In this document: one piece after another, positions 28,822 through 37,785 of the stretch | Layout: the number at the start of each line of letters is the position of its first letter | Position numbering within the stretch: the stretch's first letter is position 1 | DNA from: Candidatus Methylomicrobium oryzae | Lineage (GTDB): Bacteria; Pseudomonadota; Gammaproteobacteria; Methylococcales; Methylomonadaceae | Assembly (NCBI RefSeq): GCF_016745425.1 | Contig: NZ_JAERVK010000002.1 | Location: 1-64,000 of the forward strand | Length of the DNA: 64,000 bases | Direction of reading: 5' to 3' | Made by a program: the position numbers and the translations under genes | Notes under the pieces: generated by a model | The model's input: the letters and a program-made list of their open reading frames with translations, nothing else | What the model was told of the DNA's origin: nothing | Databases searched by the model: none

Positions 28822-29553
28822 ATGAAATCGATCAACCTCTATGAAGGACCTCAGCATCAATGGATCATGTTCGGCCGGGACAAAAACAAACCCGATAGCA
28901 TCATCGATTCCAATCAGTATATGGTACGTACTGCCAACCGCTGCCTGTTGCTCGATCCCGGAGGCTATGAACTGTTTGCTCCCATGATGGCGGCGGTTTT
29001 GCATCATGCATCTGTTGAACAAATTACCGATCTGTTTGCTTCACATCAGGACCCGGATGTAATTTCGTCGCTGAGTCTTTGGGATCAGGCATTGCCCCAC
29101 GCCAAACTTCATGCTCCGAAAATCTGGGAGGGATTTTTACGGCATTACGGGTGTGAATCGATCGAATATGTTCCGATTGCCGATAATGGAGGCAGCCTCA
29201 AACTGGAAGCAATTGAGCTGCAGTTTATCCCTGCGCACTATCTGCATTCCTCGGGCAACTTTCACGTGTATGATCCGGAGGCAAAGATTTTGATGAGCGG
29301 CGACATCGGCGCAGCTCTCGAACCCGGAGGAACCCCGCTATTTGTCGATGATTTCGAAGCGCATACGGAAAAAATGCGTTATTTTCACCAGCGCTGGATG
29401 CCTTCCAACCCAGCCAAAAAAACCTGGATCGAACGAGTTAGAAAACTTGATATCGAGATTCTGGCTCCGCAGCACGGGCGTATGTTTAAAGGTGAAGATG
29501 TGAAGCGTTTCTTAGACTGGTTTGACGCTTTACAGGTCGGCATGGCAGTTTGA
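28822..29553 (+). CDS. ODP-type diiron metallo-beta-lactamase-fold protein (2)
   Basis: A 243-residue paralogue of the first ODP protein, with the same ligand pattern: H75-Q-D77-P-D79, H139 in PAHYLH, D161 in GDIGAA, H218 in PQHG. The two align over most of their length (both open with a short beta strand, then SNQY and LLDPGG), but flanking residues differ, for instance ISSL instead of VGGL after the HQDPD motif. It follows the MCP-like gene by 118 bases on the same strand. Two paralogues could tune different oxygen ranges or form a heterodimer; that is inference. No flavodoxin or rubredoxin domain is attached. Confidence 0.82.
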   Translation: MKSINLYEGPQHQWIMFGRDKNKPDSIIDSNQYMVRTANRCLLLDPGGYELFAPMMAAVLHHASVEQITDLFASHQDPDVISSLSLWDQALPHAKLHAPKIWEGFLRHYGCESIEYVPIADNGGSLKLEAIELQFIPAHYLHSSGNFHVYDPEAKILMSGDIGAALEPGGTPLFVDDFEAHTEKMRYFHQRWMPSNPAKKTWIERVRKLDIEILAPQHGRMFKGEDVKRFLDWFDALQVGMAV

Positions 29554-30077
29554 CTCTTCCTAAGAAAAAGCTTTATGCATGGCCGAATCGCTGATCGCCA
29601 CCCTGCCCTGTCGGGCCTGAGGTTCTTGATGCTCACATTGTCAGTCGGTACGGGCCTATCATCTGACCGTTGTTGTCGGCCCAACAGTTCCGGGCACCGC
29701 CATTGGCGTTCCGGCTGATCCTCCTTAAAGACTACGCTCACCTCATTTCCCCGCTGTGATGATCGCGTTGGCGGCGCCGGTCGGGAGCGGGCAACATCGT
29801 CGGCGTGGTCACTGCGATTACCCCCGCCGGTCCGGGCGCGGTTTTCTGATGTCTGGGCACAAAACGTCGGCGCTCGACCGTCTAACTAGCGCTAGCTTCT
29901 ATTTCAAAAAATGATTAGTCCCCCATACTCGAAAATATCTGTGATACGACTTCAAATTCATGAGATAAACAAGAGAATTATGCGAAATTTCATCTAAAGT
30001 TAATTAAAGACATGGACGAAATCCTGGAGGGTTTGCCTGTCTGAAGAATAAATTAGATTTTTAATAAGGATGAAAGA
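29554..30077. other. Non-coding region with degraded gene fragments
   Basis: About 520 bases with no intact gene. A GC-rich 5' half (to about 29890) contains broken coding remnants, one recognisable as a symporter fragment; the AT-rich 3' half leads to the HDOD gene, with AATAAGGATGAAAG as ribosome site. The sharp change in base composition near 29890 suggests a past insertion or deletion. Confidence 0.5.
29779..29849 (+). pseudogene. Sodium:alanine symporter (AGCS) fragment
   Basis: The frame reads RSGAGNIVGVVTAITPAGPG then AVF and a TGA. This matches the highly conserved AGCS motif G-x-GNI-x-GV-x-x-AI-x-x-GGPGA-x-FW, with TGA where Trp is expected. Nothing on either side extends the homology, so it is a short remnant. 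Similarity is over about 22 residues only. Confidence 0.4.
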
Positions 30078-30929
30078 ATGAAATTAGCTTCACTTGAAAC
30101 CGCAATTGATGTTATCAGTAACGAATTGGCAAAGAACAGTCCTTATCTGCCGACGCTACCCGACGTTGCCATCAAAATTATGAATGCGGTTTCCAAAGAG
30201 GAAACTTCGCCTAAGGATTTGGCTGCAATTATCCTCACCGATCCGGCGATATCGGCTCGCCTCATCCGTGTGACGAACAGTCCGAAATTCCGGGGAAGAA
30301 CGGAAATATCCAACGTGCAGATGGCTGTGTTAAGGCTAGGCAACAACACGATCCGCACATTGGTCAGCAGCATGATCACCCAGCAACTGTTTGCGCCATC
30401 CTCGAAATTTCTGGAAAACGAATTCAAGCAAATCTGGGAACTGAGCAAGAACGTCTCCGCCGCCAGCCATTTCCTCTGTTCGTTTGCGCCCCATCTCGAC
30501 CCCAACGAGGCCATGCTTGCCGGACTCATTCACCAGGTAGGGAAATTGCCCATACTCATGATGATTGATCAATCCCCCGAATTTAAAGAATTCAAAGAGA
30601 GCCCAACCCTTGTCGGTTTGCTGCTTGAACAAGCGCACGGTACCGTCGGCAAAATCGTCATGGACAAATTGAACTTTCCGGCGACGATAAAGCCGGTAGC
30701 TTCGGAATATACCAATTTCCAATACGATTCGGGAGCCAAGGCCGATTATGTAGACGTTGTGCAAGTTGCCTTTTTACAAAGCATTGCCGGAACCGACCAT
30801 CCGGCCTGTCGGGTCGATTGTTCGATAGTGCCCGCTTTCGCCAAACTTGGACTCAGCTTCGATACCGAAACGATCACGCTCGAAAATATTTCGGACAACA
30901 TCGAATTAGTCAACAGCCTTTTTGGATAA
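30078..30929 (+). CDS. HDOD-domain signalling protein
   Basis: A 283-residue soluble protein dominated by an HDOD domain (about residues 15-210), a degenerate HD fold found in two-component, cyclic-di-GMP and chemotaxis circuits. Seen: LPTLPDVAIKIMNAV, DPAISARLIRVTNSP, and VLRLGNNTIRTLVSS, with a canonical HDOD helix order. There is no response-regulator or output domain. Ribosome site AAGGATGAAAG. It lies 524 bases after the second ODP gene on the same strand; a shared role with the ODP/GGDEF-EAL operon is plausible but the gap contains debris, so they may be separate units. Confidence 0.85.
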   Translation: MKLASLETAIDVISNELAKNSPYLPTLPDVAIKIMNAVSKEETSPKDLAAIILTDPAISARLIRVTNSPKFRGRTEISNVQMAVLRLGNNTIRTLVSSMITQQLFAPSSKFLENEFKQIWELSKNVSAASHFLCSFAPHLDPNEAMLAGLIHQVGKLPILMMIDQSPEFKEFKESPTLVGLLLEQAHGTVGKIVMDKLNFPATIKPVASEYTNFQYDSGAKADYVDVVQVAFLQSIAGTDHPACRVDCSIVPAFAKLGLSFDTETITLENISDNIELVNSLFG

Positions 30930-30977
30930 TAAATCCTAGCCGCCTGTCCAACGAACAATCTAACGATACCGTAAACT

Positions 30978-30998
30978 AACCCTCTGTTAAAGAGGGTT
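30978..30998 (+). terminator. Hairpin terminator after the HDOD gene
   Basis: AACCCTCT (30978-30985) and AGAGGGTT (30991-30998) form a perfect 8-bp stem with loop GTTAA, 49 bases after the HDOD stop. The trailing T-run is short (TTTA), so termination may be partial. Confidence 0.5.
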
Positions 30999-31099
30999 TA
31001 GGGCGCTCTCAAATACGATTCGGTTGAAAAATATTTTCAATGCATTCGAGCGAGAAATATCCATACTGAATTCCATAGGGTTTATAGGTCGGTCATACG

Positions 31100-32398
31100 A
31101 TGAATTCCACAGGCGGTCGCCGGAATGATTATCGGCCCAAGTCCAGACGGCGAAGGGAATTTCTGAAATTAGCCGGAACCCTGGGCGCAGCAGGCGTCGG
31201 CTTAATCGGCACAAGTTCGGAAGCATCAGGGAAAGACACAGCGATTGAACAAAACGCCTCAGCCCTTGCAACACAGCAGGAACACCCAACGCTCACGCTG
31301 TTCCTATGCGGCGACGTAATGACCGGCCGGGGCATCGACCGGATATTACCCTGCCCTGGCGATCCCCGCTTATACGAGCCTTACATGACTTCCGCCGAAG
31401 GCTATTTGAGACTCGCGGAAAAAGCCGGAGGACCGATTCCGAAACCGGCCGATTTCGCCTATCCTTGGGGCGATGCGCTAAGCGAACTCGAACTCGCCGC
31501 CCCCGATGTCCGGATCATTAATCTCGAAACGGCGGTCACGACTTCTTCCGATCCCTGGCCCGGCAAGGGCATCCACTATCGGATGCATCCGAAGAACCTC
31601 CCCTGCCTGACGGCAGCGAAGATCGACTGCGCGGTCCTGGCCAATAATCATGTACTGGACTGGGGCTATGCGGGCTTGCAGGAAACCTTGGCAACCTTGG
31701 CCGGCGCAAACATCAAAACCACGGGGGCCGGCAAAAACCGAAGGTTTGCCGAAGTACCGGCCGTGATCGAAGCGGCGGGGAAAGGACGGGTACTGGTATT
31801 TGGACTCGGCGATGAAAGCAGCGGCATTCCCTGGCTCTGGGATGCGCTCGGCGACAGGCCGGGCGTGAATCTGCTGCCGGATTTATCCGATGGCAGCGTC
31901 CGCGCGCTTGCCGAACAGATTGCGACGCTGAAACAACAAGGCGATTGTGCTGTAGCCTCGATTCACTGGGGAAGCAACTGGGGTTACGGCATACCCGACT
32001 CCCACCGGGAGTTTGCGCACCGCCTGATAGACGAGGCCCAGGTGGACGTGGTGCACGGCCATTCCTCCCATCACCCGCTGGGCATCGAGCTCTATAAAGG
32101 CAAACCGATCTTCTACGGCTGCGGCGACTTTTTGAACGACTACGAAGGCATTCCGGGGCACGCTGAATTCCGGAGCGACCTCTCGGTCATGTACTTCCTC
32201 ACCCTGGACCTTGCCACCGGAAAACTGGTCAGGCTGATCATGACGCCGATGCAGATCAAACGCTTCCGGCTGAACGATCCGTTGCCCGAAGATATTCGCT
32301 GGCTGCAGCAAGTCCTAAACAGGGAAAGCCGCCTCTTGGGCACGGGTATCGAATTGGCCGATCAAGGCCGCCGCCTCGTCCTGTCAGCTGCCACCTGA
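31100..32398 (+). CDS. Tat-exported CapA-family metallophosphatase-like protein
   Basis: Member of the PGA_cap/CapA family (calcineurin-like fold), first known from poly-gamma-glutamate capsule synthesis. A Tat signal is visible: SRRRREFLKLAGTLGAAGVG. The catalytic-like motifs follow: LFLCGDVMTGRGID, INLETAV, LANNHVLDWG, SIHWGSNWG, and GHSSHHPLGIELYKGKPIFY. Length 432 is normal. CapB and CapC are not nearby, so a capsule role is doubtful; isolated CapA homologues are common. It stands alone between the HDOD gene and a convergent methyltransferase operon. Confidence 0.85.
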   Translation: MNSTGGRRNDYRPKSRRRREFLKLAGTLGAAGVGLIGTSSEASGKDTAIEQNASALATQQEHPTLTLFLCGDVMTGRGIDRILPCPGDPRLYEPYMTSAEGYLRLAEKAGGPIPKPADFAYPWGDALSELELAAPDVRIINLETAVTTSSDPWPGKGIHYRMHPKNLPCLTAAKIDCAVLANNHVLDWGYAGLQETLATLAGANIKTTGAGKNRRFAEVPAVIEAAGKGRVLVFGLGDESSGIPWLWDALGDRPGVNLLPDLSDGSVRALAEQIATLKQQGDCAVASIHWGSNWGYGIPDSHREFAHRLIDEAQVDVVHGHSSHHPLGIELYKGKPIFYGCGDFLNDYEGIPGHAEFRSDLSVMYFLTLDLATGKLVRLIMTPMQIKRFRLNDPLPEDIRWLQQVLNRESRLLGTGIELADQGRRLVLSAAT

Positions 32399-32458
32399 AG
32401 TACTTCGGATCAGTCGATTCTTATCTTCCGCCTGATCTTACGCCGGACGCAATATCCT

Positions 32459-33577
32459 TTACTTTTCCCTACGCAGCACGAGTATCTTCGCGAACGAGCG
32501 CAGATCCACCCGTTCTTCCAGTATCAAGCCACACCTGTCGAACAGCCGCCGCCATTCGGCAAGCGTCCTTTCCCGGCCGCGGGTTCCCATGAACATCTGC
32601 ATGTCGAGCGCGGCTCCCGCCAATTCGGCCCGGGAATCGGCCATTATCAGTTCCATCACCGCAATGCGGGCCCCCGTTCCGGCGCAGGCATCGGCAACAG
32701 CGCGAAGCGCCCTGACGCAAGCATCATCCTCGAAGCCGTGCAGAACCGCACTGAGCAGATAAATGTCCTGGTCGCTTTTCGCTTCCGGCACGGCTTGGAA
32801 AAGATCGCCGCTTTGAAAGCTTAGCCGTGAAAGCGATGCCGGAGCTTCGCACCCTGCCCAGTAACGCGCCGCTTCTTCGACCACTTGAGCGCGATCCACC
32901 ACCAAGGCTCGCAAATGCGGATGCCGATCGAGGATCGCAAGGGATTTACGGCCTCTCGATCCGCCGACATCGATCACGCGTTCGAAACGTCCCCAATCGA
33001 AATCCAGTGCAAAGCTGTCGCCGATCAACGCTTCCACGCTGTCCATTGCGCTTGAGAACAAACGGTCAAGGTCGGGATGGGCATCCAGGTAACCGAACAG
33101 ATCTTGGCCGTGCGTGAGCTCGAACGGAACCTCTCCATTCTGCACGCCCTTTTCCAATTGTTCGTACCAGGGCCGGCTCATCGCGTCCGAATTATGCATC
33201 AGGATCATTGCCCGCACGTTGTCCGGATTATCCTCCCGCAGATAGCTGGAAAGGCGGTTATTGGCGAATAGCCGGGAAGAGCGTTCCTCGAAAATGCCGA
33301 GTGCCGCCAGCATTCGCAGCAGCCGGTAAAGCGCATCGGGCTCCGCGGCAACGCGGACGGCCACCTGATCGGCGGTAAGCTGCCCGTCCCCCAGAACAGT
33401 CGCGACATCGAGCCGCACAGCCACATACAGGGCGCGCGACTGCCAGAATGCCGAGCCTATCTGAATCAGCCGAAACGGCGGCGGCATGACCCTATTCGGA
33501 ATGTTTTGCAGCCAGTCGGCGCATTTCGCCAGTAACGAAAATCCTTTAACTACAATCGCATTCTTCTGCAGTGACAT
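32459..33577 (-). CDS. COMT-type SAM-dependent O-methyltransferase
   Basis: Methyltransferase of the acetylserotonin/caffeate O-methyltransferase type. An N-terminal winged helix (about residues 35-100, LTADQVAVRVAAEPDALYRL) precedes the Rossmann domain with the SAM motif RVIDVGGSRGRKSLAIL and later LSAVLHGFEDDACVRALRAV, a His-Asp catalytic region. Length 372. The ATG at 33577 shares one base with the TetR stop (TAATG), so the two genes are coupled. The frame extends further upstream only as a shadow of the TetR gene. Substrate unknown; a small aromatic or polyketide hydroxyl is likely for the family. Confidence 0.85.
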   Translation of the reverse strand: MSLQKNAIVVKGFSLLAKCADWLQNIPNRVMPPPFRLIQIGSAFWQSRALYVAVRLDVATVLGDGQLTADQVAVRVAAEPDALYRLLRMLAALGIFEERSSRLFANNRLSSYLREDNPDNVRAMILMHNSDAMSRPWYEQLEKGVQNGEVPFELTHGQDLFGYLDAHPDLDRLFSSAMDSVEALIGDSFALDFDWGRFERVIDVGGSRGRKSLAILDRHPHLRALVVDRAQVVEEAARYWAGCEAPASLSRLSFQSGDLFQAVPEAKSDQDIYLLSAVLHGFEDDACVRALRAVADACAGTGARIAVMELIMADSRAELAGAALDMQMFMGTRGRERTLAEWRRLFDRCGLILEERVDLRSFAKILVLRREK

Positions 33578-34200
33578 TATGACTTCTCCTTTACGGCCGC
33601 GAGGCCGGCTGTAAAAAGCCGGCCGTTGAAGCCGGCCAGATTCGCGATGAAATCGGCATCCATTGCACGGCCCATTTGTTCCTCGAAGATGTCCTTCAAC
33701 AGCATCGGCGTGATCGCCAGACTGACGAAGGCCATGCGGAGGATGTCCGGATCGACCGTCGGCGCAATCTGTCCGCGCGCGGCCATGTCGGCGACTTTGC
33801 GCCTGCCCCGCGCGCGGCCGCGTTCGAGTAACTGTTGAATGAAACGCCGGCCGGGGCCCTGGTTCAGCGCCAGCACTTTCAGAATCAGTTTGGGAAATTC
33901 CGGGCGCTCGACCATCGTGTCGTAATAGAGCTGAAGAAAATCCCTGAACCCTGCCGCCGTCGCCAGCATCGGCCCGTCCAGCACCTCCAGCAGCGGATTC
34001 AGCGTATCGCGGATCATCTCTTCGTACAGGCCTTCCTTGCTGCCGAAGTAATACCGTATCATCGAGACGTTCGCATCGGCCTTTTCGGCAATCCGCCGGG
34101 TCGTGACCTTGTGGTATTCGTCGGCCAAAAAACATTCAAGCGCCGCCCTCAGCAGCCGGGTTCGGACCGGGTCGCAAGCGCGTTCGCCAGCAACATCCAT
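33577..34200 (-). CDS. TetR-family transcriptional regulator
   Basis: A 207-residue repressor-type protein. The N-terminal helix-turn-helix LRAALECFLADEYHKVTTRR with IAEKADANVSMIRYYFGSKEGLYEEM is typical; the C-terminal ligand domain (residues 70-200) is of the CecR/YbiH-like kind. It is coupled to the methyltransferase by a TAATG overlap and probably represses its own operon, responding to a small molecule that the enzyme modifies (inference from arrangement). Confidence 0.9.
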   Translation of the reverse strand: MDVAGERACDPVRTRLLRAALECFLADEYHKVTTRRIAEKADANVSMIRYYFGSKEGLYEEMIRDTLNPLLEVLDGPMLATAAGFRDFLQLYYDTMVERPEFPKLILKVLALNQGPGRRFIQQLLERGRARGRRKVADMAARGQIAPTVDPDILRMAFVSLAITPMLLKDIFEEQMGRAMDADFIANLAGFNGRLFTAGLAAVKEKS

Positions 34201-34318
34201 CGCATTCTCCTAGGGGTGTGTTTTAGCGCATAGCCTAGCATCCCTCTCCCGGCATCAACAGCATTTTCGCCAATCAATTTCCGCCTGTTGATTGACCGGG
34301 ATGCCCCTCTTCCTAGAA

Positions 34319-34816
34319 TTATTTGCTAAGCGAATCATGAATTTCCTTCGCCAGCGCCTCGATGCCGCGCTGCGAAACTTTGTCATGGCTGCCTTTCAGC
34401 TCGATCGCATAGCCGGCGGCTAACGCGCGATTTTTTACATTAACCAGATTTGCGATCAGATAAGAGAACATAAAGCTGGGCTTGCTGTGCCGGCAAACGA
34501 CCACCCAGTCGGCGCCGGCCTGCTCGCCGAGCCCGGCGGCAAGCTCGGGAAAACGGAACAGATAACCTAAACCCGCATCGGCGGCCGCCTGGTCCTCGGC
34601 ATCGACCCGAACCATTTCGTAATCGCCCGTCCGCCTCAGCGCCTGTTCCAGCAAAGGCCGGAAGGAGGCGGTACGCCGCCGCTCTTCGGGAGTATAGGGC
34701 AAGGAGGTCAGATCGTTCAGTTCGAAATCCAAAACGGCGATCCGTTCCGCAGCCTGTGCCGTGTAACCGGCGAGCAGCGTAAAAACCAACACCATGAATA
34801 TTGTCGAGCGATACAT
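34319..34816 (-). CDS. DUF2380-like exported protein
   Basis: A 165-residue protein with a clear signal peptide (MYRSTIFMVLVFTLLAGYTA, cleavage near AQA-AE). The mature start RIAVLDFELNDLTSLPYT with PEERRRTA and the later DWVVVCRHSKPSFM resemble DUF2380, found as a periplasmic domain in methylotrophs and rhizobia. Function unknown. It is in the same orientation as the cupin gene upstream, 23 bases from it, and likely forms a two-gene unit. Confidence 0.7.
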   Translation of the reverse strand: MYRSTIFMVLVFTLLAGYTAQAAERIAVLDFELNDLTSLPYTPEERRRTASFRPLLEQALRRTGDYEMVRVDAEDQAAADAGLGYLFRFPELAAGLGEQAGADWVVVCRHSKPSFMFSYLIANLVNVKNRALAAGYAIELKGSHDKVSQRGIEALAKEIHDSLSK

Positions 34817-34839
34817 GCGATTTCTCCCAAAACCGGCTA

Positions 34840-35271
34840 TTACTGCATTCGGCGGCTGTGCAGATCGATAAGGTCCTGCATGCTCAAGGTAGCCCCCACA
34901 TTCAGGTCATCGTCCAGAATTTCATAGAGCACCCCATCGCTGCCGCGAATGCTGAAAAAGACGATCGTTTCTTCGTCGCCGCCGCCTTCCCGGTGCGGCT
35001 CGTCGCTGGCGGGACTGACGGTATAGCGGCCGACCGGCCTGATTTCTTTCAGGCGTCCGTCGGCCTCGTACAAGCGATGTTCGCCCTGAATCACCAGCAT
35101 GTGGTTCAGCACCTTATGCCGGTGCAGGACGATCTGCGCCTGCGGGGCGAATTTGAAGACTACATCGATAATCCTGTTCTGCCGGTCGATGTCGAGGATC
35201 GCATACTGCAGATGCTCGATATTTTCCAGGGTTTGCCATGAGATGGCGCGATCGAAAAGGAGATTGTTCAT
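34840..35271 (-). CDS. Cupin-like regulator protein
   Basis: A 143-residue single-domain beta-barrel protein. The cupin motif lies in VLHRHKVLNHMLVIQGEHRL with paired His residues; the second half has PHREGGGDEETIVFF. Such proteins act as anti-sigma or small-molecule binding factors or as dioxygenases; no choice can be made. The ATG 35271 follows a weak purine-rich site. It diverges from the histidine kinase gene that starts 235 bases away. Confidence 0.65.
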   Translation of the reverse strand: MNNLLFDRAISWQTLENIEHLQYAILDIDRQNRIIDVVFKFAPQAQIVLHRHKVLNHMLVIQGEHRLYEADGRLKEIRPVGRYTVSPASDEPHREGGGDEETIVFFSIRGSDGVLYEILDDDLNVGATLSMQDLIDLHSRRMQ

Positions 35272-35505
35272 GCGGTTTTTCCTAGGGTCAGTGTGTCGAA
35301 TCGTGGGGAGAAAGCCCCTGCAATCGCCCTTACTCGTAAGGCATTCGGGGCAAGCCGCAGTCTATGGCAAGAAAGATCCGCCGTAATCCGAAATTCGCCC
35401 GGAAAGCACGGGCAATTTGCCCGCCTTCGTTCCAACGGCTTTTCACCGCACCGGCCGTCACATAGAATGCAGCCATCTTCCAACAAAAAGCCGACAGGCT
35501 TGCCT

Positions 35506-36927
35506 ATGAATCTACAAAGCCATTTGCTGTTCCGTATCGCGGCCGTCGCACTGGCATGCCTCCTGGCCGCCTCTATCTACGTGCTGCAGCGAAGCAATCA
35601 GCAAACCCGGCAGACGCTTCAGAGCGTCGCTGAATCGCTGGGCAGACAACTGGAATTTCAGCTGTTGCGCATCGATGCGGGCTTCGGCCAACCTCGCGCG
35701 TTTCCGGACTTCTCGCTCTGGAAAGAGACTGCCGGCGTTCCCGGCTTGTGTATCCGTTTCGAGCCCGCAGGCAATACCGCCGTTAAAAGTTTGTGCAGCG
35801 GCGCGAAAGTGTCCCCGCACGGCTCGCCGGAGAGCTTCGCAAGCCTGTACCGGGCGTTGTTCGCGCCCGGCCTTGAGATAGCGCGGCCGGTGGTCTTCAA
35901 GGACCGCGTCCAGGGAACGCTGGCAGTGTCGTCCAGCGCCGAAATGGACATTGCGCAGGCCTGGAGCGATGTCAGGAATCTGCTGGGACTTTCCGCGCTG
36001 ACCATCCTGGCCGTCTGCCTGCCCGTTTACCTAAGCATCAATCGGGCATTGCGGCCAGCCGGCATTATCGTCGCCGGATTGGAAACCCTGAGGAAAGGCA
36101 ACTTGGCTCATCGCCTGCCGACGTTCGAACTTAGAGAATGGGCGCAGACCGCCGCCGCGATCAACCAGCTGGCGGCCGCTCAACAGCAGCTGCTTGCGGA
36201 GCGCCAAAAGCTCGCTGTCCAGCTGATCGATCTACAGGAACAGGAACGCCGCGACTTGGCCCGCGAACTGCACGACGAATTCGGCCAATGCCTGACGGCG
36301 ATCAACGCAGTCGCCGCATCGATTACCCATACGGCGGAGCGGGAATGCCCGGAACTGATCGAGGAAACCGCACGCATCGCCCGGATCAGCGGACACATGA
36401 TGACCCATGTACGCGGCCTGCTCGGACGCCTCAGGCCCGCCGAGTTCGACGAACTGGGGCTTGCCGCCAGCCTGAGCAGCTTGGTGGGAGGATGGAACAA
36501 ACATGGCGCCGGCAAAATCCGTTATGAATCGAACATCACCGGCGACTGCGGGGCATTGCCGGAGCCGCAGGCGATCGCGCTGTTCCGGATCGCCCAGGAA
36601 TGCCTGACCAATATCGCGAAACATTCGGCGGCAAATCATGGAGAAGTTATGCTGAGGGTAGCTGAAGAGCGGGCGGTTTTAACCGTCCGGGACGACGGCA
36701 TCACCAGCACGTTGCCTCTTCCGGAAGGCCCCGGCATCGGCTTGCTCGGAATTCGCGAACGGGTCGCCGCCTTGCAGGGACGGCTGACGCTGTCCATCGC
36801 CGAACCTCATGGATTGCAGGTTGAAGTCGTATTGCCGATACGCCGGGCGGCCAAGCCAAGCTGTGCGGCAGTGGCAGCGAACGCGGCGACTCCCTTTCGC
36901 CTTGGCGGGAAAGCTGAAAGGGAATAA
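35506..36927 (+). CDS. NarL-type sensor histidine kinase
   Basis: Membrane sensor kinase. ATG 35506 gives MNLQSHLLFRIAAVALACLL, an N-terminal membrane segment; a start at 35467 is possible. A periplasmic domain follows (about residues 30-145), then the second segment LLGLSALTILAVCLPVYLSI, a HAMP-like linker, the HisKA_3 box ERRDLARELHDEFGQCL with the phospho-His, and the HATPase with AQECLTNIAKHS and GIGLLGIRERVAALQG. This is the NarX/DegS group that pairs with LuxR-type regulators. The regulator gene follows 189 bases downstream, across a dispersed palindromic repeat. Confidence 0.9.
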   Translation: MNLQSHLLFRIAAVALACLLAASIYVLQRSNQQTRQTLQSVAESLGRQLEFQLLRIDAGFGQPRAFPDFSLWKETAGVPGLCIRFEPAGNTAVKSLCSGAKVSPHGSPESFASLYRALFAPGLEIARPVVFKDRVQGTLAVSSSAEMDIAQAWSDVRNLLGLSALTILAVCLPVYLSINRALRPAGIIVAGLETLRKGNLAHRLPTFELREWAQTAAAINQLAAAQQQLLAERQKLAVQLIDLQEQERRDLARELHDEFGQCLTAINAVAASITHTAERECPELIEETARIARISGHMMTHVRGLLGRLRPAEFDELGLAASLSSLVGGWNKHGAGKIRYESNITGDCGALPEPQAIALFRIAQECLTNIAKHSAANHGEVMLRVAEERAVLTVRDDGITSTLPLPEGPGIGLLGIRERVAALQGRLTLSIAEPHGLQVEVVLPIRRAAKPSCAAVAANAATPFRLGGKAERE

Positions 36928-36944
36928 GGTTTTCGTCAAAAACA

Positions 36945-37022
36945 ACTTCCCCCTTTGAAAAAAGGGGATCGAGGGGGATTTATTTAAAAAATCTCCCCCC
37001 CGTTTAAAGAGGGGAGTGAATC
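36945..37022. repeat. Dispersed palindromic repeat, copy 1
   Basis: About 78 bases made of short G/C runs (CTTCCCCCTTTGAAAA, AGGGGGATTTATTTAA, CTCCCCCC, GAGGGGAGTGAAT). The same sequence recurs in reverse orientation at 57486-57574, with small differences. Between the kinase and its response regulator; may form a strong hairpin in the transcript. Confidence 0.75.
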
Positions 37023-37116
37023 ATCCGCTTTTCAAAACAATCAACATTCGGAAAGTTATTTCCTACCAGATACAAAGCTTTTAACTCAACGAAATGACGG
37101 AGGAGGCCGAGAGTTC

Positions 37117-37785
37117 ATGATCAACATCCTGCTGGTCGACGACCATGCGATCGTCCGCGAAGGCTACCGCGCGCTGCTGGCCAAACAGGCCGGCCTACAG
37201 GTGATCGCGGAAGCGGCGGATGGCGCGGAGGCCTATCTCCGCTTCAAGGAATGCAACCCGGATTTGATGGTGACCGACCTCTCGCTGCCGGGCATCGGCG
37301 GCCTGGAATTGATCGGGCGGGTCAGGCAGCGCTGTCCGGACGCCAAAATCCTGGTGTTCAGCATGCATCAGAATCCGAGCTTCGCGATCCAAGCCAGCCG
37401 CGCCGGCGCCCTGGGCTACGTCACCAAGAGCAGCCCGCCGGAAGTGCTCCTGCGCGCGATCTTCGAGGTCCATGCGGGCCGCCATGCCTTGAGCCCGGAT
37501 ATCGCCCAGGCGCTGGCGCTGGAAAAACTCGGCAGCGAGCGGATGGCGCTGGAGGCGCTCACGGTGCGGGAGTTCGAGATTCTGCGCCTGCTGGTCGAAG
37601 GCCGGCCGATCGAGTCGATCGCGCAGACGCTCAACATCAGCCCGAAAACGGTCTGCAACACCCATTACCTGATCAAGCGCAAACTCGGCGCGGCCAGCGA
37701 CATCGAGCTGACGCGGCTGGCGATCCGGCTGAATGTGATCGATCTGCTGGAGTTAGCGGACGCAGGGAGAGCCGAAAGTCAGTAG
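37117..37785 (+). CDS. LuxR/NarL-family response regulator
   Basis: A 222-residue two-domain regulator. Receiver domain: acidic pair DDHAIVREGYRAL, phospho-Asp in DLMVTDLSLPGIGG, Lys in YVTKSSPPE. C-terminal HTH: LTVREFEILRLLVEGRPIES then IAQTLNISPKTVCNTHYLIK. It follows the histidine kinase on the same strand and probably takes phosphate from it. GGAGG upstream is a clear ribosome site. Its stop overlaps the end of the convergent HdeD-like gene by 7 bases. Confidence 0.93.
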   Translation: MINILLVDDHAIVREGYRALLAKQAGLQVIAEAADGAEAYLRFKECNPDLMVTDLSLPGIGGLELIGRVRQRCPDAKILVFSMHQNPSFAIQASRAGALGYVTKSSPPEVLLRAIFEVHAGRHALSPDIAQALALEKLGSERMALEALTVREFEILRLLVEGRPIESIAQTLNISPKTVCNTHYLIKRKLGAASDIELTRLAIRLNVIDLLELADAGRAESQ

